A DNA stretch of 64,000 bases from Leisingera aquimarina DSM 24565 (lineage in GTDB: Bacteria; Pseudomonadota; Alphaproteobacteria; Rhodobacterales; Rhodobacteraceae): contig NZ_KI421506.1 in the NCBI RefSeq assembly GCF_000473165.1, forward strand, positions 61,794-125,793. Direction: 5' to 3'. Below the pieces are notes generated by a model. It did not search any database and was not told the DNA's origin. It saw only the letters and a list, made by a program, of their open reading frames with translations. Within the stretch, counting starts at the first letter, position 1, and the number at the start of each line of letters is the position of its first letter. Positions 32,883-40,832 of this stretch are shown piece by piece. The translations under genes were made by a program, and so were the position numbers.

Positions 32883-34183
32883 GCCTCATCCTCCAGGTTT
32901 TCCCAGGCTTCCAACGCGTAAGACCTGAATTCGTCATAAGCCTGATCAAACGACGCACGTGCGCGCCGCCAGGTTTCGCGTGTCATATCCCGGTAGTCGA
33001 TTTCATAGATGGAACTTAAGAACCTGCCCGATTGTTCGACTGCGCGGGTCATCTCGATCGGGTGTTCAGTCATCCTACCCTCGAACACCTTCATAAATGC
33101 CGAACGCATCGCACGGTGCAAATCGTTACCGGACTCGTAACGGGTGAGAAGGAAGCGGACGTCCTGAAAAACCTTGGGCAAAGTGAATGTCCCCGCGGGG
33201 ACAACGCCGTTAAAGGCCGACAAATCCTCCAGCGCCTCGGACAGCTGACCAACAAAGGACGTGGTCGAGTCATACTCCCAATAACCGGGGCCGGAGGGGA
33301 TATAAAGCATGTCAGCCGCAAAGACCGCATTCATCGACTGGTAGCCGATGGCGGGCGGGCAGTCGAAGATCATCAGGTCGTAGTCTTCAGCCGGCAGCTG
33401 GTCGAGGTAGCGGGAAACCGCAGCAAAGAAAGACCACTCCGGATTGAGGTGGCGGTACTGGGCGGAGGCGAATTCCACAAAGGCCGCATTGGCGCAGGAG
33501 GGGATGATGTCGATTGTCGGCCAGCTGGTGGGTTTGACAAAGTCGCTGACCCGCAGGTCCTGCAGCCCCATGCCGGTGATCGCGTCGGGCAGCTGGCGCC
33601 GGGGCAGGGCTGTGCCGGACTCGGCCCCCTGCGGCACAGCGTTCATCCGCTCGGTTTCGCGCACCAGGTCGCGGGCCATGATGCCCCAGACGGTGTAATC
33701 CTCGGTGACATCGCTGAGGCCCATGGAATGCGAAAGGGTGGCCTGCGGGTCGAAGTCGACACAGAGCACCCGGTAGCCGTCCAGCGCCGCGGCATGGGCG
33801 AAATGCAGCGCCACGGTGGATTTGCCGGCGCCGCCCTTGAAGTTGGAGATCGCCACCCGCAGCGCCCGCTTCCCCGCGGGGCGCTTGGGCAGCAGGGATT
33901 TGCGGTTGATTTTGATGCGGCGGCGCAGCTCGTTGATCTCCTCCAGCGAATACCAGCGCTGGCGGCCGTCCTCCTCGACATGGCCCTGGGGCAGGGAAGG
34001 ATCGGCGGACAGCCGTCCCCGCAGGGTCGACTGGTTGACCCGGAAGATCAGTTCCGCCACTTCCCAGGAGGAGAACCGGCGCAGGGTCTTTTCCATTTCG
34101 GGGGAGAAGGTCTGCTGGCGGATCCAGCTTTGCATCTTCAGGGATTGGGCCTGCATTTTGGACAGGTCTTCGTGCGTAAACAT
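32879..34183 (-). CDS. parA: Plasmid partition ATPase ParA
   Basis: The 434-residue Walker-type ATPase has a deviant Walker A, KGGAGKST, at 116-123. Further ParA motifs are V-D-F-D-P-Q-A-T-L (about 138-146) and I-F-D-C-P-P-A near 255. The ~105-residue N-terminal extension contains a MerR-like helix-turn-helix (F-S-S-W-E-V-A-E-L-I-F onwards), typical of type Ia ParA proteins that also repress their own promoter. ParA moves ParB-bound plasmids over the nucleoid. A perfect palindrome lies in the gene (33188) and another upstream of it (34316). Confidence 0.95.
   Translation of the reverse strand: MFTHEDLSKMQAQSLKMQSWIRQQTFSPEMEKTLRRFSSWEVAELIFRVNQSTLRGRLSADPSLPQGHVEEDGRQRWYSLEEINELRRRIKINRKSLLPKRPAGKRALRVAISNFKGGAGKSTVALHFAHAAALDGYRVLCVDFDPQATLSHSMGLSDVTEDYTVWGIMARDLVRETERMNAVPQGAESGTALPRRQLPDAITGMGLQDLRVSDFVKPTSWPTIDIIPSCANAAFVEFASAQYRHLNPEWSFFAAVSRYLDQLPAEDYDLMIFDCPPAIGYQSMNAVFAADMLYIPSGPGYWEYDSTTSFVGQLSEALEDLSAFNGVVPAGTFTLPKVFQDVRFLLTRYESGNDLHRAMRSAFMKVFEGRMTEHPIEMTRAVEQSGRFLSSIYEIDYRDMTRETWRRARASFDQAYDEFRSYALEAWENLEDEA
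33188..33203. repeat. Perfect parS-like palindrome inside parA
   Basis: An exact TGTCCCCGCGGGGACA lies in the parA coding sequence, where it encodes Val-Val-Pro-Ala-Gly-Thr. The only difference from the array copies is its location, so ParB would be expected to bind it equally well. Confidence 0.85.
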
Positions 34184-34315
34184 CGCTGCTCCTTAGCCTC
34201 ACACGGTGTTGTTTTTTACAGCGCCCAATTCTTGCGGACGCTAATTCAGCCTCAATATTCATTTACGCCGAATTTGCAAAAAACGCAAAAGCAAATATGG
34301 TTGGGAACAGCGTCC

Positions 34316-34331
34316 TGTCCCCGCGGGGACA
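34316..34331. promoter_or_regulatory. Perfect palindrome upstream of parA (possible operator or centromere site)
   Basis: An exact TGTCCCCGCGGGGACA sits 133 bp upstream of the parA start, between the partition operon and the iteron cluster. It is placed where ParB or ParA binding could repress the parAB promoter or join the centromere to the origin. Confidence 0.8.
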
Positions 34332-34430
34332 CATCTGCAAAAGGCCCAGCAAAACAAGGGCGGAACCGATTCGGAAGGTGAGTGCCAAGCGATTCGTTTT
34401 ATTGGGTTTTTCTGGCGTTTAGGGACCAGA

Positions 34431-34514
34431 TTTAGGGGGACACCCCAAGGCCGGACACAGTAGATTGGGGGACATTTTAGCCCAAATAGGGGACACACAG
34501 AATGTCCCCCTATA
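34431..34514. repeat. Iteron-like repeats in the putative replication origin
   Basis: Four copies of a T-A/T-G-G-G-G-G-A-C-A motif occur: 34431-34443, 34464-34476 and 34486-34496 (direct, third copy one G shorter), plus 34501-34514 inverted. They lie in the 552-bp gap between the divergent parA and initiator genes, beside AT-rich stretches. This is the usual place for initiator-binding iterons in a plasmid origin. The last two copies form an imperfect dyad. No other gene is visible in 34184-34735. Confidence 0.65.
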
Positions 34515-34576
34515 CCATTGATACCAATTTTTCTTTCGAAAAAGGGATTGGGGCTGAATTCAATTCCCGCCGGCGC

Positions 34577-34605
34577 TTGACAGAATCGGAATTCCGGACG
34601 CAAAT
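34577..34605 (+). promoter_or_regulatory. Possible promoter of the replication initiator gene
   Basis: A consensus-like -35 box TTGACA at 34577-34582 lies about 155 bp upstream of the initiator ATG and just past the iterons. A weak -10 (GCAAAT or CAAATC) follows at 17-18 bp. A promoter here would be controlled by initiator binding to the iterons. The -10 is unconvincing. Confidence 0.4.
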
Positions 34606-34735
34606 CAGATACAACAAACGAATAGCGTTGAGTTCAGGGCAAACCCGCCAGCGCAATTCTCAGCAAACAGGCTGAGAGCACTTGAGGCAGCATATCCCAG
34701 CCCAGGAGGGCAGGGAGGGAGAAACGGGGGCAGCA

Positions 34736-35419
34736 ATGCTTGCCAAACGGCCTGCGGGGCGCAACGCCTCTGCATTGAAGTATGACATCCTCACGGCGAT
34801 GGGGGCGTATGCGCTTGGCCAGGGCAAGGCTCCGCAAAAGCTAGTGCTGCGGTTCATGACATTGATGACCGCGCGCTACAACTGGCAGCGCAATGAGCTG
34901 GCGGTGGGCCAGCGCGAGATTGCCCGGTTGTGGGATGTGGACGAACGCACGGTGAAACGCGAGATGGCCAAGCTGCGGGGCTGGGGCTGGCTGGTGGTGA
35001 AACGCCAGGGCGCACGCGGGCGGGTCACGGAATACGGCATCGACCTGGAGCGGTTGCTGGCAGATACCCAGGAGCGCTGGGGCGCGGTGGGACCGGACTT
35101 TGAACACCGGATGCAAAACAATGATGAGCCAGCGCTGAATGTGGTGCCTTTGCGCCCAGGGGCTGCACCGCGGGCTCCGGATATCTCGGACGGCAGCGAA
35201 TGGAGCCTGGCCAAGGCGGTGCTCCATGCGGAGGACCCGGCGAATTATGCGTCCTGGGTGCAAGGATTGGAGAAGGCCAGCCGGGCTGGCGGCCGGCTGG
35301 TGCTGAAGGCGCCAAGCCGGTTCCATGCGAATTACGTGATGTCGCATCTGATGCCACGGCTGCTGTCGGCCTGCCGGGATGTCGATGGCGGGGTCTCGAC
35401 GATTGTTGTGGAGGCGTGA
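34736..35419 (+). CDS. DnaA-like plasmid replication initiator
   Basis: The 227-residue protein has a winged-helix segment (about 40-110: A-V-G-Q-R-E-I-A-R-L-W-D-V-D-E-R-T-V-K-R) and a C-terminal region (about 155-227) resembling domain I of DnaA (W-S-L-A-K-A-V-L, then Y-A-S-W-V-Q-G-L, then A-P-S-R-F-H-A-N-Y-V). This is the DnaA-like replicase class described for Roseobacter-group plasmids, where it faces a parAB operon as here. It has no AAA+ domain, so it is not chromosomal DnaA. The ATG at 34736 behind a G-rich ribosome-binding region is chosen over an upstream TTG. Confidence 0.88.
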   Translation: MLAKRPAGRNASALKYDILTAMGAYALGQGKAPQKLVLRFMTLMTARYNWQRNELAVGQREIARLWDVDERTVKREMAKLRGWGWLVVKRQGARGRVTEYGIDLERLLADTQERWGAVGPDFEHRMQNNDEPALNVVPLRPGAAPRAPDISDGSEWSLAKAVLHAEDPANYASWVQGLEKASRAGGRLVLKAPSRFHANYVMSHLMPRLLSACRDVDGGVSTIVVEA

Positions 35420-35519
35420 GGCCTAATCTGCGCCGCAGCGGTTGAACCCCTTGGGGGCAGAGCATTATGTGGGCGGGCAGGGGGCTTAAGACGCCCCGCA
35501 AGAACAAGGAGCAGCCCGG

Positions 35520-36794
35520 ATGAGCGGCGTGCAGGATAAGATCTGTGTCATTGGCCTTGGCTATGTGGGGCTGCCCTTGGCGGCTGCGTTCGGGCAGCAC
35601 CGGAAGGTTGTCGGATTTGACATCGATCCGGGCCGTATCGCGGAGCTGCGCCAAGGCGCGGACCGCACCCGCGAGCTGGAACCGCAGGAATTGGCTGAAG
35701 CGGAGTTTCTGAGCTTCACCTCCGACCCGGCTGAGATTGCCGATAGCTCTATCTATATCGTCACCGTGCCGACGCCGGTGGACAGCAGCCACCGTCCTGA
35801 TCTCGGCCCGCTAAAAGCGGCTTCGGCTATCGTGGGGAGCGTGCTGAAGCCCGGCGATCTGGTGATTTATGAATCCACTGTCTACCCCGGTGCCACCGAG
35901 GACGATTGCGTGCCCATTCTGGAGGCGCGCTCAGGGCTGGTCTTCAACCGGGATTTCACGGCCGGCTACAGCCCGGAGCGGATCAACCCCGGCGACAAGA
36001 AGCGGCGGCTGAAGGATGTGGTGAAGGTTACATCCGGTTCCACGCCCGAAGTGGCGGCGCGGGTGGATGCGCTCTACCGCGAGGTGGTCGCTGCGGGCAC
36101 CCATAAAGCCGCGAGCATCCGGGTGGCGGAAGCGGCCAAAGTGATCGAGAACAGCCAGCGCGATATCAATATCGCACTGGTGAATGAGCTGGCCAAGATT
36201 TTCAACAGGATGGGGATTGATACCCAGGCAGTGCTGGAAGCCGCTGGAACCAAATGGAATTTCCTGCCGTTCCGCCCCGGTCTGGTGGGCGGGCACTGCA
36301 TCGGGGTGGACCCCTATTACCTGACTCACAAGGCGGAACAGCTGGGCTATCATCCTGAAATCCTGCTGGCGGGCCGGCGGCTGAATGACGGCATGGGTGC
36401 TTATGCGGCCGGCGAGATGGTGAAGGCGATGCTGAAACGCGGCCTGCCGGTCGCTGGCGCGCGGGTTCTGGTGATGGGGCTGACGTTCAAGGAGAACTGC
36501 CCGGACCTGCGCAACACGCGGGTGATTGATGCGGTGCGCAGCCTTGAGGAATACGGGGTCGCGGTGGATGTGTTTGACCCGCACGCGGACCCGGAGGAAG
36601 CGCGTGAAGAATACGGGGTTTCGCTGGTTCCCGCGCCGGAGCAGGGGGCCTATTCCGGGATGGTTCTGGCTGTCGCGCATTCGGAGTTCCGGGAGATGGG
36701 CGCGGAAGCGATCCGCGCCTTGGGATCTGATGGCGCGCTGGTCTATGACTTGAAATATGTGCTGGCGCCGGATCAGGCGGATCTGCGGCTTTGA
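35520..36794 (+). CDS. Nucleotide-sugar dehydrogenase (UDP-HexNAc dehydrogenase, WbpO/TviB type)
   Basis: The 424-residue protein has the N-terminal Rossmann motif [10 protein letters not shown], then [10 protein letters not shown] and the catalytic-Cys motif [11 protein letters not shown] (Cys260). The C-terminal NAD-dependent domain has [15 protein letters not shown]. It performs the two-step oxidation of a UDP-N-acetylhexosamine to the uronic acid used in surface polysaccharide. The motif wording fits the GalNAc/WbpO-TviB branch better than plain UDP-glucose dehydrogenase. No other polysaccharide gene lies nearby, so it stands alone in the window. Confidence 0.92.
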   Translation: MSGVQDKICVIGLGYVGLPLAAAFGQHRKVVGFDIDPGRIAELRQGADRTRELEPQELAEAEFLSFTSDPAEIADSSIYIVTVPTPVDSSHRPDLGPLKAASAIVGSVLKPGDLVIYESTVYPGATEDDCVPILEARSGLVFNRDFTAGYSPERINPGDKKRRLKDVVKVTSGSTPEVAARVDALYREVVAAGTHKAASIRVAEAAKVIENSQRDINIALVNELAKIFNRMGIDTQAVLEAAGTKWNFLPFRPGLVGGHCIGVDPYYLTHKAEQLGYHPEILLAGRRLNDGMGAYAAGEMVKAMLKRGLPVAGARVLVMGLTFKENCPDLRNTRVIDAVRSLEEYGVAVDVFDPHADPEEAREEYGVSLVPAPEQGAYSGMVLAVAHSEFREMGAEAIRALGSDGALVYDLKYVLAPDQADLRL

Positions 36795-36806
36795 TCAAGT
36801 GCTAAG

Positions 36807-36841
36807 GGCAGGCGGCGGCCCGTTGGGCGGCGGCGCCTGCC
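36807..36841 (+). terminator. Hairpin after the nucleotide-sugar dehydrogenase gene
   Basis: An 8-bp perfect outer stem (GGCAGGCG / CGCCTGCC) encloses a GC-rich loop that can fold further. It lies 13 bp after the stop codon and is followed by GTTGCGTTTG, which is only weakly T-rich. It is a likely terminator or RNA-stability hairpin. Confidence 0.55.
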
Positions 36842-36980
36842 GTTGCGTTTGCCGCATTAACCCTGCAGCATACCTCTGACCGCTTGCAGGGCGTGATCTA
36901 GCAAAAGCGCCAGCCCGCCCGGACGGGCCGCCGCTTGCCCGGCGCCTGCGGCCTATTTCCGGGCTGTGGGGAGTTTGGTT

Positions 36981-37415
36981 ATGAATGACGTTCTGGAAGG
37001 CCGCTGCCTGTGCGGTGCAGTAAAGATCCTAGTGAAAGGGGCGCATGATCCGCGGCCCGGGGCCTGTCATTGCCGCATGTGCCAGCGCTGGAGCGGCGGG
37101 CTGTTTCTGTGTTTCGAAGCGGTTGCTGAGGCCGTTTCGGTTGAAGGGCCGGTAACCCGGTATCAATCCTCGGCCTTTTCGGAACGGGCGTTTTGCAGCA
37201 CCTGCGGGTCGCATCTGTGGATGCGGGACACGGATGGGGAAAATGAAGGCTATGACCTGATGCCGGGGCTGTTTGAGGCGGCGCTGAGCTGGCCTTTGCG
37301 GTCGGAGATTTATACGGACCGGGCGATGGCCGCGGTGCGGCTGGAAGGAAATCACAAACGGGCCACCCGGGACGAATATGAGGCTCAGAACCCGTTCATT
37401 GACGGTGATGTCTGA
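36981..37415 (+). CDS. GFA-family zinc protein (glutathione-dependent formaldehyde-activating-like)
   Basis: The 144-residue protein has the GFA/CENP-V zinc ligands: C-L-C-G-A-V near the start, C-H-C-R-M-C around 30, and C-S-T-C-G-S-H-L around 72. The family binds structural and catalytic zinc and is named after glutathione-formaldehyde adduct formation, but most members lack a proven reaction. The ATG at 36981 with GGGGAG upstream is preferred to the GTG at 36966. It stands alone between unrelated genes. Confidence 0.88.
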   Translation: MNDVLEGRCLCGAVKILVKGAHDPRPGACHCRMCQRWSGGLFLCFEAVAEAVSVEGPVTRYQSSAFSERAFCSTCGSHLWMRDTDGENEGYDLMPGLFEAALSWPLRSEIYTDRAMAAVRLEGNHKRATRDEYEAQNPFIDGDV

Positions 37416-37433
37416 GGGAAAAGGTATCGCCCC

Positions 37434-38048
37434 TCAGCGGTCCGTGCGCGCCAATGCCAGGCCAAGGCCGGAAGTGATGAACAGCGCGCCGGTCAGCCGG
37501 TGGCGCAGGCGGCCCAGCCGGAGGATCGCGGGCCGTGCGGATTGCGCCGAGGCGGCCCAGAGCATGTCGCCTGCGAAGATCACTGCCAAGTAGATCGCCG
37601 CTGCGGTGAGCAGGGACGATGATCCTGCACCGGGGGCGACAAACTGCGGCAGGAAAGCCGCGTTGAACAGCAGGGTTTTCGGATTGATGATGGCCAGCAG
37701 CAGCCCTTGCCAGAAAATGATGCGCAGCGGTTTGCGGCTGGCCTTGGCCTCTTCCATGCCGGCAAGGCCTTGCCGCCAGGAGCGGATACCCAGATAGAGC
37801 AGATAGGCGACCCCGGCCCATTTCAGCCAGAGGAAGGCGGAGGCGGCGAATTCCAGCACGGCGGCCAGCCCCAGCACCACAGCGGCAAGCTGCAGGGCCA
37901 CGCCTGCGGTGGTGCCAAGCACCGTGACCGCGCCAAGGCGGAAGCCGCGGGCCAGGGTATTGGCGATGATCAGCGCCACATTCGGTCCCGGCACGGCGAC
38001 CAGCAGCGCGGTTGCGCCCGCAAGCGCCAAAGCCATCATCATATCCAT
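37434..38048 (-). CDS. LysE-family amino-acid exporter
   Basis: The 204-residue membrane protein has about six hydrophobic helices and the LysE/RhtB signature A-V-P-G-P-N-V-A-L near the N-terminus and L-A-I-I-N-P-K-T-L-L-F in the middle. It exports amino acids or similar small solutes; the substrate cannot be told. The ATG at 38048 gives a typical family length. In-frame sequence upstream runs into the regulator gene and is not expected to be translated. The adjacent RpiR-type regulator on the same strand could control it. Confidence 0.9.
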   Translation of the reverse strand: MDMMMALALAGATALLVAVPGPNVALIIANTLARGFRLGAVTVLGTTAGVALQLAAVVLGLAAVLEFAASAFLWLKWAGVAYLLYLGIRSWRQGLAGMEEAKASRKPLRIIFWQGLLLAIINPKTLLFNAAFLPQFVAPGAGSSSLLTAAAIYLAVIFAGDMLWAASAQSARPAILRLGRLRHRLTGALFITSGLGLALARTDR

Positions 38049-38134
38049 GGCGGGGTTCTCCATCCATTGTGCAGGTACTAGACGCGCGAATGCGGCGGCG
38101 GGCAAGCCCTGACAGGCTGCTTCACCCAAGTTCC

Positions 38135-39046
38135 CTAGCGGCTGACCCGCGGCAATTTCGGGCCGCTCCAATAGGCACCGCTGTCTTGGCGCAGGGCGTC
38201 GTAGGCTTCGATGCGGCGCAGGGCTTCGGGGCCGGCAGCTTCGATCAGATGGGTAAGCAGGCATTCCAGCACTGCCATGGCGCCGCCGATGGCGCCGAAT
38301 GGGTGCAGCGAATTGGCAGCCACCGCCAGCACATGATCGGTGCGGATGCCGGGGGCGATGACTTCGCTGTCGGAGATCAGGATCACCTTGGCGCCGCGCT
38401 CAGCCGCGAACCGCAGCGCCTGGATGGTGCCGGCGGAATAGGGGGCGAAGGTGAGGGCGATCAGGCAGTCCTCGGGGGTGATTTCCAGCAGATCGTCCAG
38501 CGCGGCACCCATGTGGCGCGGGACCAGCTCCAGCCCCGGCAGGGCCATGCGGCCAACGTAGTGGAAGTAGTAGGCCAATGCGTAGGAAGAGCGGGTTGCG
38601 GTGACATAGCTGCGGCGGGCGGAGAGCAGCGTTTCTGTAACAGCCTCAGTGCGTTCCGCGGTCATCAGCCGCAATGACCGCGAGGTGATGTTGAGCTGGT
38701 TGCGCGCGGCGGCGGCTTGCAGTGCGCCGGCGGGGCATTGGTCCTGCATCCGGTCGAGCCAATCCTGGCCGAGGTCTGCCTCGTGCGTGGTGGTCAGCGC
38801 GGCGCGGAAGGGGGCGCGGAAGGCCTCGAACGTGTCATAGCCCAGGTGCTGGGCGAGGCGGACAAAGCCATTGGCGCTGATGCCGGTTTTCTGCGCTGAG
38901 ACCCGGACGGTATCGAGGCCGAAGTCGCCAGGATTGTCGATCACGTATTTCGCCGCCGCCTTCAGCTTGGGCGGCAGGTGGTCCATCTGATCCTTGAGGT
39001 GCTGGATCAGCCGGGCGGTTTTCCGGGGGTCGAGATGCGGGTCCAT
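38135..39046 (-). CDS. MurR/RpiR-family transcriptional regulator
   Basis: The 303-residue protein has an N-terminal HTH of the RpiR type (about 25-85: L-K-A-A-A-K-Y-V-I-D-N-P-G-D-F, S-A-Q-K-T-G-I-S-A-N-G-F-V-R-L-A-Q-H-L-G-Y). The C-terminal SIS domain (about 125-270) has T-F-A-P-Y-S-A-G-T-I and I-S-D-S-E-V-I-A-P. SIS domains sense phosphosugars or related metabolites. The nearest possible targets are the LysE exporter 86 bp downstream and itself. Confidence 0.92.
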   Translation of the reverse strand: MDPHLDPRKTARLIQHLKDQMDHLPPKLKAAAKYVIDNPGDFGLDTVRVSAQKTGISANGFVRLAQHLGYDTFEAFRAPFRAALTTTHEADLGQDWLDRMQDQCPAGALQAAAARNQLNITSRSLRLMTAERTEAVTETLLSARRSYVTATRSSYALAYYFHYVGRMALPGLELVPRHMGAALDDLLEITPEDCLIALTFAPYSAGTIQALRFAAERGAKVILISDSEVIAPGIRTDHVLAVAANSLHPFGAIGGAMAVLECLLTHLIEAAGPEALRRIEAYDALRQDSGAYWSGPKLPRVSR

Positions 39047-39107
39047 GCGCCGTATCAGAGCAGATGTGCGGAAAATGGCAAGAGCGGAACGGGTGTTTCG
39101 TGTGGTT

Positions 39108-39410
39108 CTATTCCGAGAGGAAGGCCGTCAGGTCCTGGCGGGCGTGCAGGATGCGGATGATCTCGGGGCGGGAGTTTTCCAGCCGGTAAATCACCAGATG
39201 CGCGCCCGAGGGGTGAATACGAACCGGCGGGGTGAATTCGGGACGTTCACGCGCCATTTCCGGGAAATCCGCCAGAAGCTCAAACAGGGCAAAGAGGCTG
39301 TCGGCATAGGCATCCGCCTGTGCCTCGCCCAAGCTTTCCAACCCATAGCGCCAGATGGCCGAAAGGTCGGCGCGGGCGGCGGGGCGGATCAGCCAGCGCA
39401 GCTCAGCCAT
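39108..39410 (-). CDS. parE: RelE/ParE-family toxin
   Basis: The 100-residue protein has the ParE pattern: R-P-A-A-R-A-D-L-S-A-I-W-R-Y-G at the start, F-P-E-M-A-R-E-R-P-E-F in the middle, and H-L-V-I-Y-R-L-E-x-x-R-P-E-I-I-R-I-L-H-A-R-Q-D at the end. It overlaps the antitoxin gene by 8 bp, the standard antitoxin-first operon. ParE toxins inhibit gyrase; RelE toxins cut mRNA. The sequence favours ParE. On this replicon it would act as a post-segregational stability system. Confidence 0.9.
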   Translation of the reverse strand: MAELRWLIRPAARADLSAIWRYGLESLGEAQADAYADSLFALFELLADFPEMARERPEFTPPVRIHPSGAHLVIYRLENSRPEIIRILHARQDLTAFLSE

Positions 39411-39639
39411 TGCGGCGCATGGCGGCCTTGAAGTCCTGTGCTGACAGCCCTTCCGCCGGGCCGCTGGCGAGGCCTGCGTCGATGGCGGATTGCAGTTCAC
39501 CTATGGCGGCGGTGCGGGCCTGATCGCGGCGGATCAGGTCGCGGACGTAATCGCTGGAATTGGCATAGGTGCCGGTGCGGGCCTGTTCCTCGACCCAGTC
39601 TTTCATCTGGTTCGGCAGGGAGACGTTCATGGTGGCCAT
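39403..39639 (-). CDS. parD: ParD/CopG-type antitoxin
   Basis: The 78-residue protein starts M-A-T-M-N-V-S-L-P-N-Q-M-K-D-W-V-E. This is the ribbon-helix-helix N-terminus of ParD antitoxins, followed by Y-A-N-S-S-D-Y-V-R-D-L-I-R-R-D. The C-terminal tail would wrap the toxin. The ATG at 39639 is preceded by AAAGGA. It would repress its own promoter, which must lie between 39640 and the transposon end at 39759. Confidence 0.92.
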   Translation of the reverse strand: MATMNVSLPNQMKDWVEEQARTGTYANSSDYVRDLIRRDQARTAAIGELQSAIDAGLASGPAEGLSAQDFKAAMRRNG

Positions 39640-39740
39640 GGCGGGTTCCTTTCGCTGAAACAGCATATGGCAATCTTTGCCAATCATGCAAGGGGGAGGG
39701 TGTGGCGGCGGAATGGCGGGCAGATTGCTACCCAACGCAA

Positions 39741-39758
39741 AAAGGCCCGCAACCAGTT
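39741..39758 (-). terminator. Left half of a terminator split by the mercury transposon
   Basis: AAAGGCCCGCAAC at 39741-39753 plus CAGTT at 39754-39758 is one arm and loop of a hairpin whose other arm (GTTGCGGGCCTTT) lies 4 kb away at 43810-43822. Rejoined, the two form a perfect 13-bp stem with loop CAGTT. Read on the minus strand it is followed by a T-run (complement of 39739-39743), matching a terminator for the gene ending at 43843. Confidence 0.8.
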
Positions 39759-39793
39759 GTTGGCTCATTCCGGAAAGCGGGACATAAAGATTG

Positions 39794-39822
39794 CGCCTAT
39801 CGAGATTTTTTCTCGGTAGGCG
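39794..39822 (+). other. Subterminal hairpin, left end of the mer element
   Basis: A 12-bp stem (one G-T pair) with loop TTTTT lies 35 bp inside the left end, followed inward by GTTTGATTTTTC. A hairpin of different sequence but the same position and T-rich loop occurs at the right end. It may block transcription entering the element. Confidence 0.7.
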
Positions 39823-39995
39823 TTTGATTTTTCAGGAAGAAAAAAGTTTGAGAAGGAGCGGAATCTGAAGGGGAAAAGTCCCTCGGTAACACTTTCCGAA
39901 AAAATGCATGCCAGAGCTTCGGATTTTCCAACTTTGGCCAATATAGCAGTCGGCTCACGGAAGCCATCTTGATGCTCAGAGAACGGGAAGGTCTG

Positions 39996-40832
39996 ATGGT
40001 CAAGAGTATTCCGAAACTGTCGTTGGAGGTAGTGTATCCTCCCTTTTCATCCAAAATCAACCTGAACACCTGTGGTGATCCGGATTGTGGAAACTTCGGA
40101 GTGGCCCCGGATTTTTCTTTGCCGACTTTCAAGGAACCGGGAGCACAGCAGAGGAAGATGGCGGCTCCGGTGAGCATTCCTGCGCTGGCATCCGGTCGAA
40201 GGTCTTACACCCTGAACGGAGACGACAAGAAACAACGCATCTCAACTGTCTTTGAGTATGAGGATGATCCTCATGGGTGGGACGATGGCCGAGAGATGGT
40301 TTGCCGGCATCAAAAGCGGAACAGAAGTTGCGATATCTCGTTCAATGTCCTGTCCAACAATCACTTCGAAGACGAATTTAACCGACTGCGGCTTCAGAAC
40401 GATCTCCTGAAGGGGCCGGTGTGTGGCAATTGCGGACAGCGGTATCTGGATGCGCCGGAAGAGTTCATCTTCAACGGAACTCACGGCAAGCTCAATCCAG
40501 GAAAAAACGGAAGGAAAGCCAAGCCTGCCGGCTTCAGGATCATCCACAAGCCCTGTCAGGGACAAAAGGGGGCGAGGATTGAGAAGTGTCGCAAGGCTGC
40601 CCCATCTCTCAGCACTCCGGCTGTCCGCCTCGGCGCCGATAAGCGCCCTAAAGGGGCAGACATGGAGAAGGCTCCGGCTCCTCTATCGCCCCTGGTTGTT
40701 TCATGGAACGCCGCTGTGGAAAAAGTTCGAAACGCGATAGCTGAACCAAGAATCCCACCGGAGGTTTTGATTTTGCGAAGTATTCACCCAGCGCAGCAAG
40801 ACAGCTTAGCTACGTTCTGCTCAAAGGTTTGA
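39996..40832 (+). pseudogene. Zinc-finger protein, probable truncated transposase remnant
   Basis: The open frame of 278 codons encodes several Cys-rich motifs: C-G-D-P-D-C-G-N-F-G near the start, C-x7-C in the middle, and C-G-N-C-G around residue 143. Positively charged stretches follow, as in the DNA-binding part of some transposases. The final ~20 codons run into the antisense of merA, so the natural C-terminus, expected to hold the catalytic domain, is missing. Base composition is less GC-rich than the surroundings. Start chosen at 39996 behind GGGAAGG. It could instead be an intact unknown gene; I cannot name the family. Confidence 0.55.

Noticed and set aside
33866..33885. TTCCCCGCGGGGCG in parA as a further palindrome copy
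   Set aside because: The inner core matches but both outer TGT/ACA arms are lost, so it is listed only as a possible decayed copy and not as a feature.
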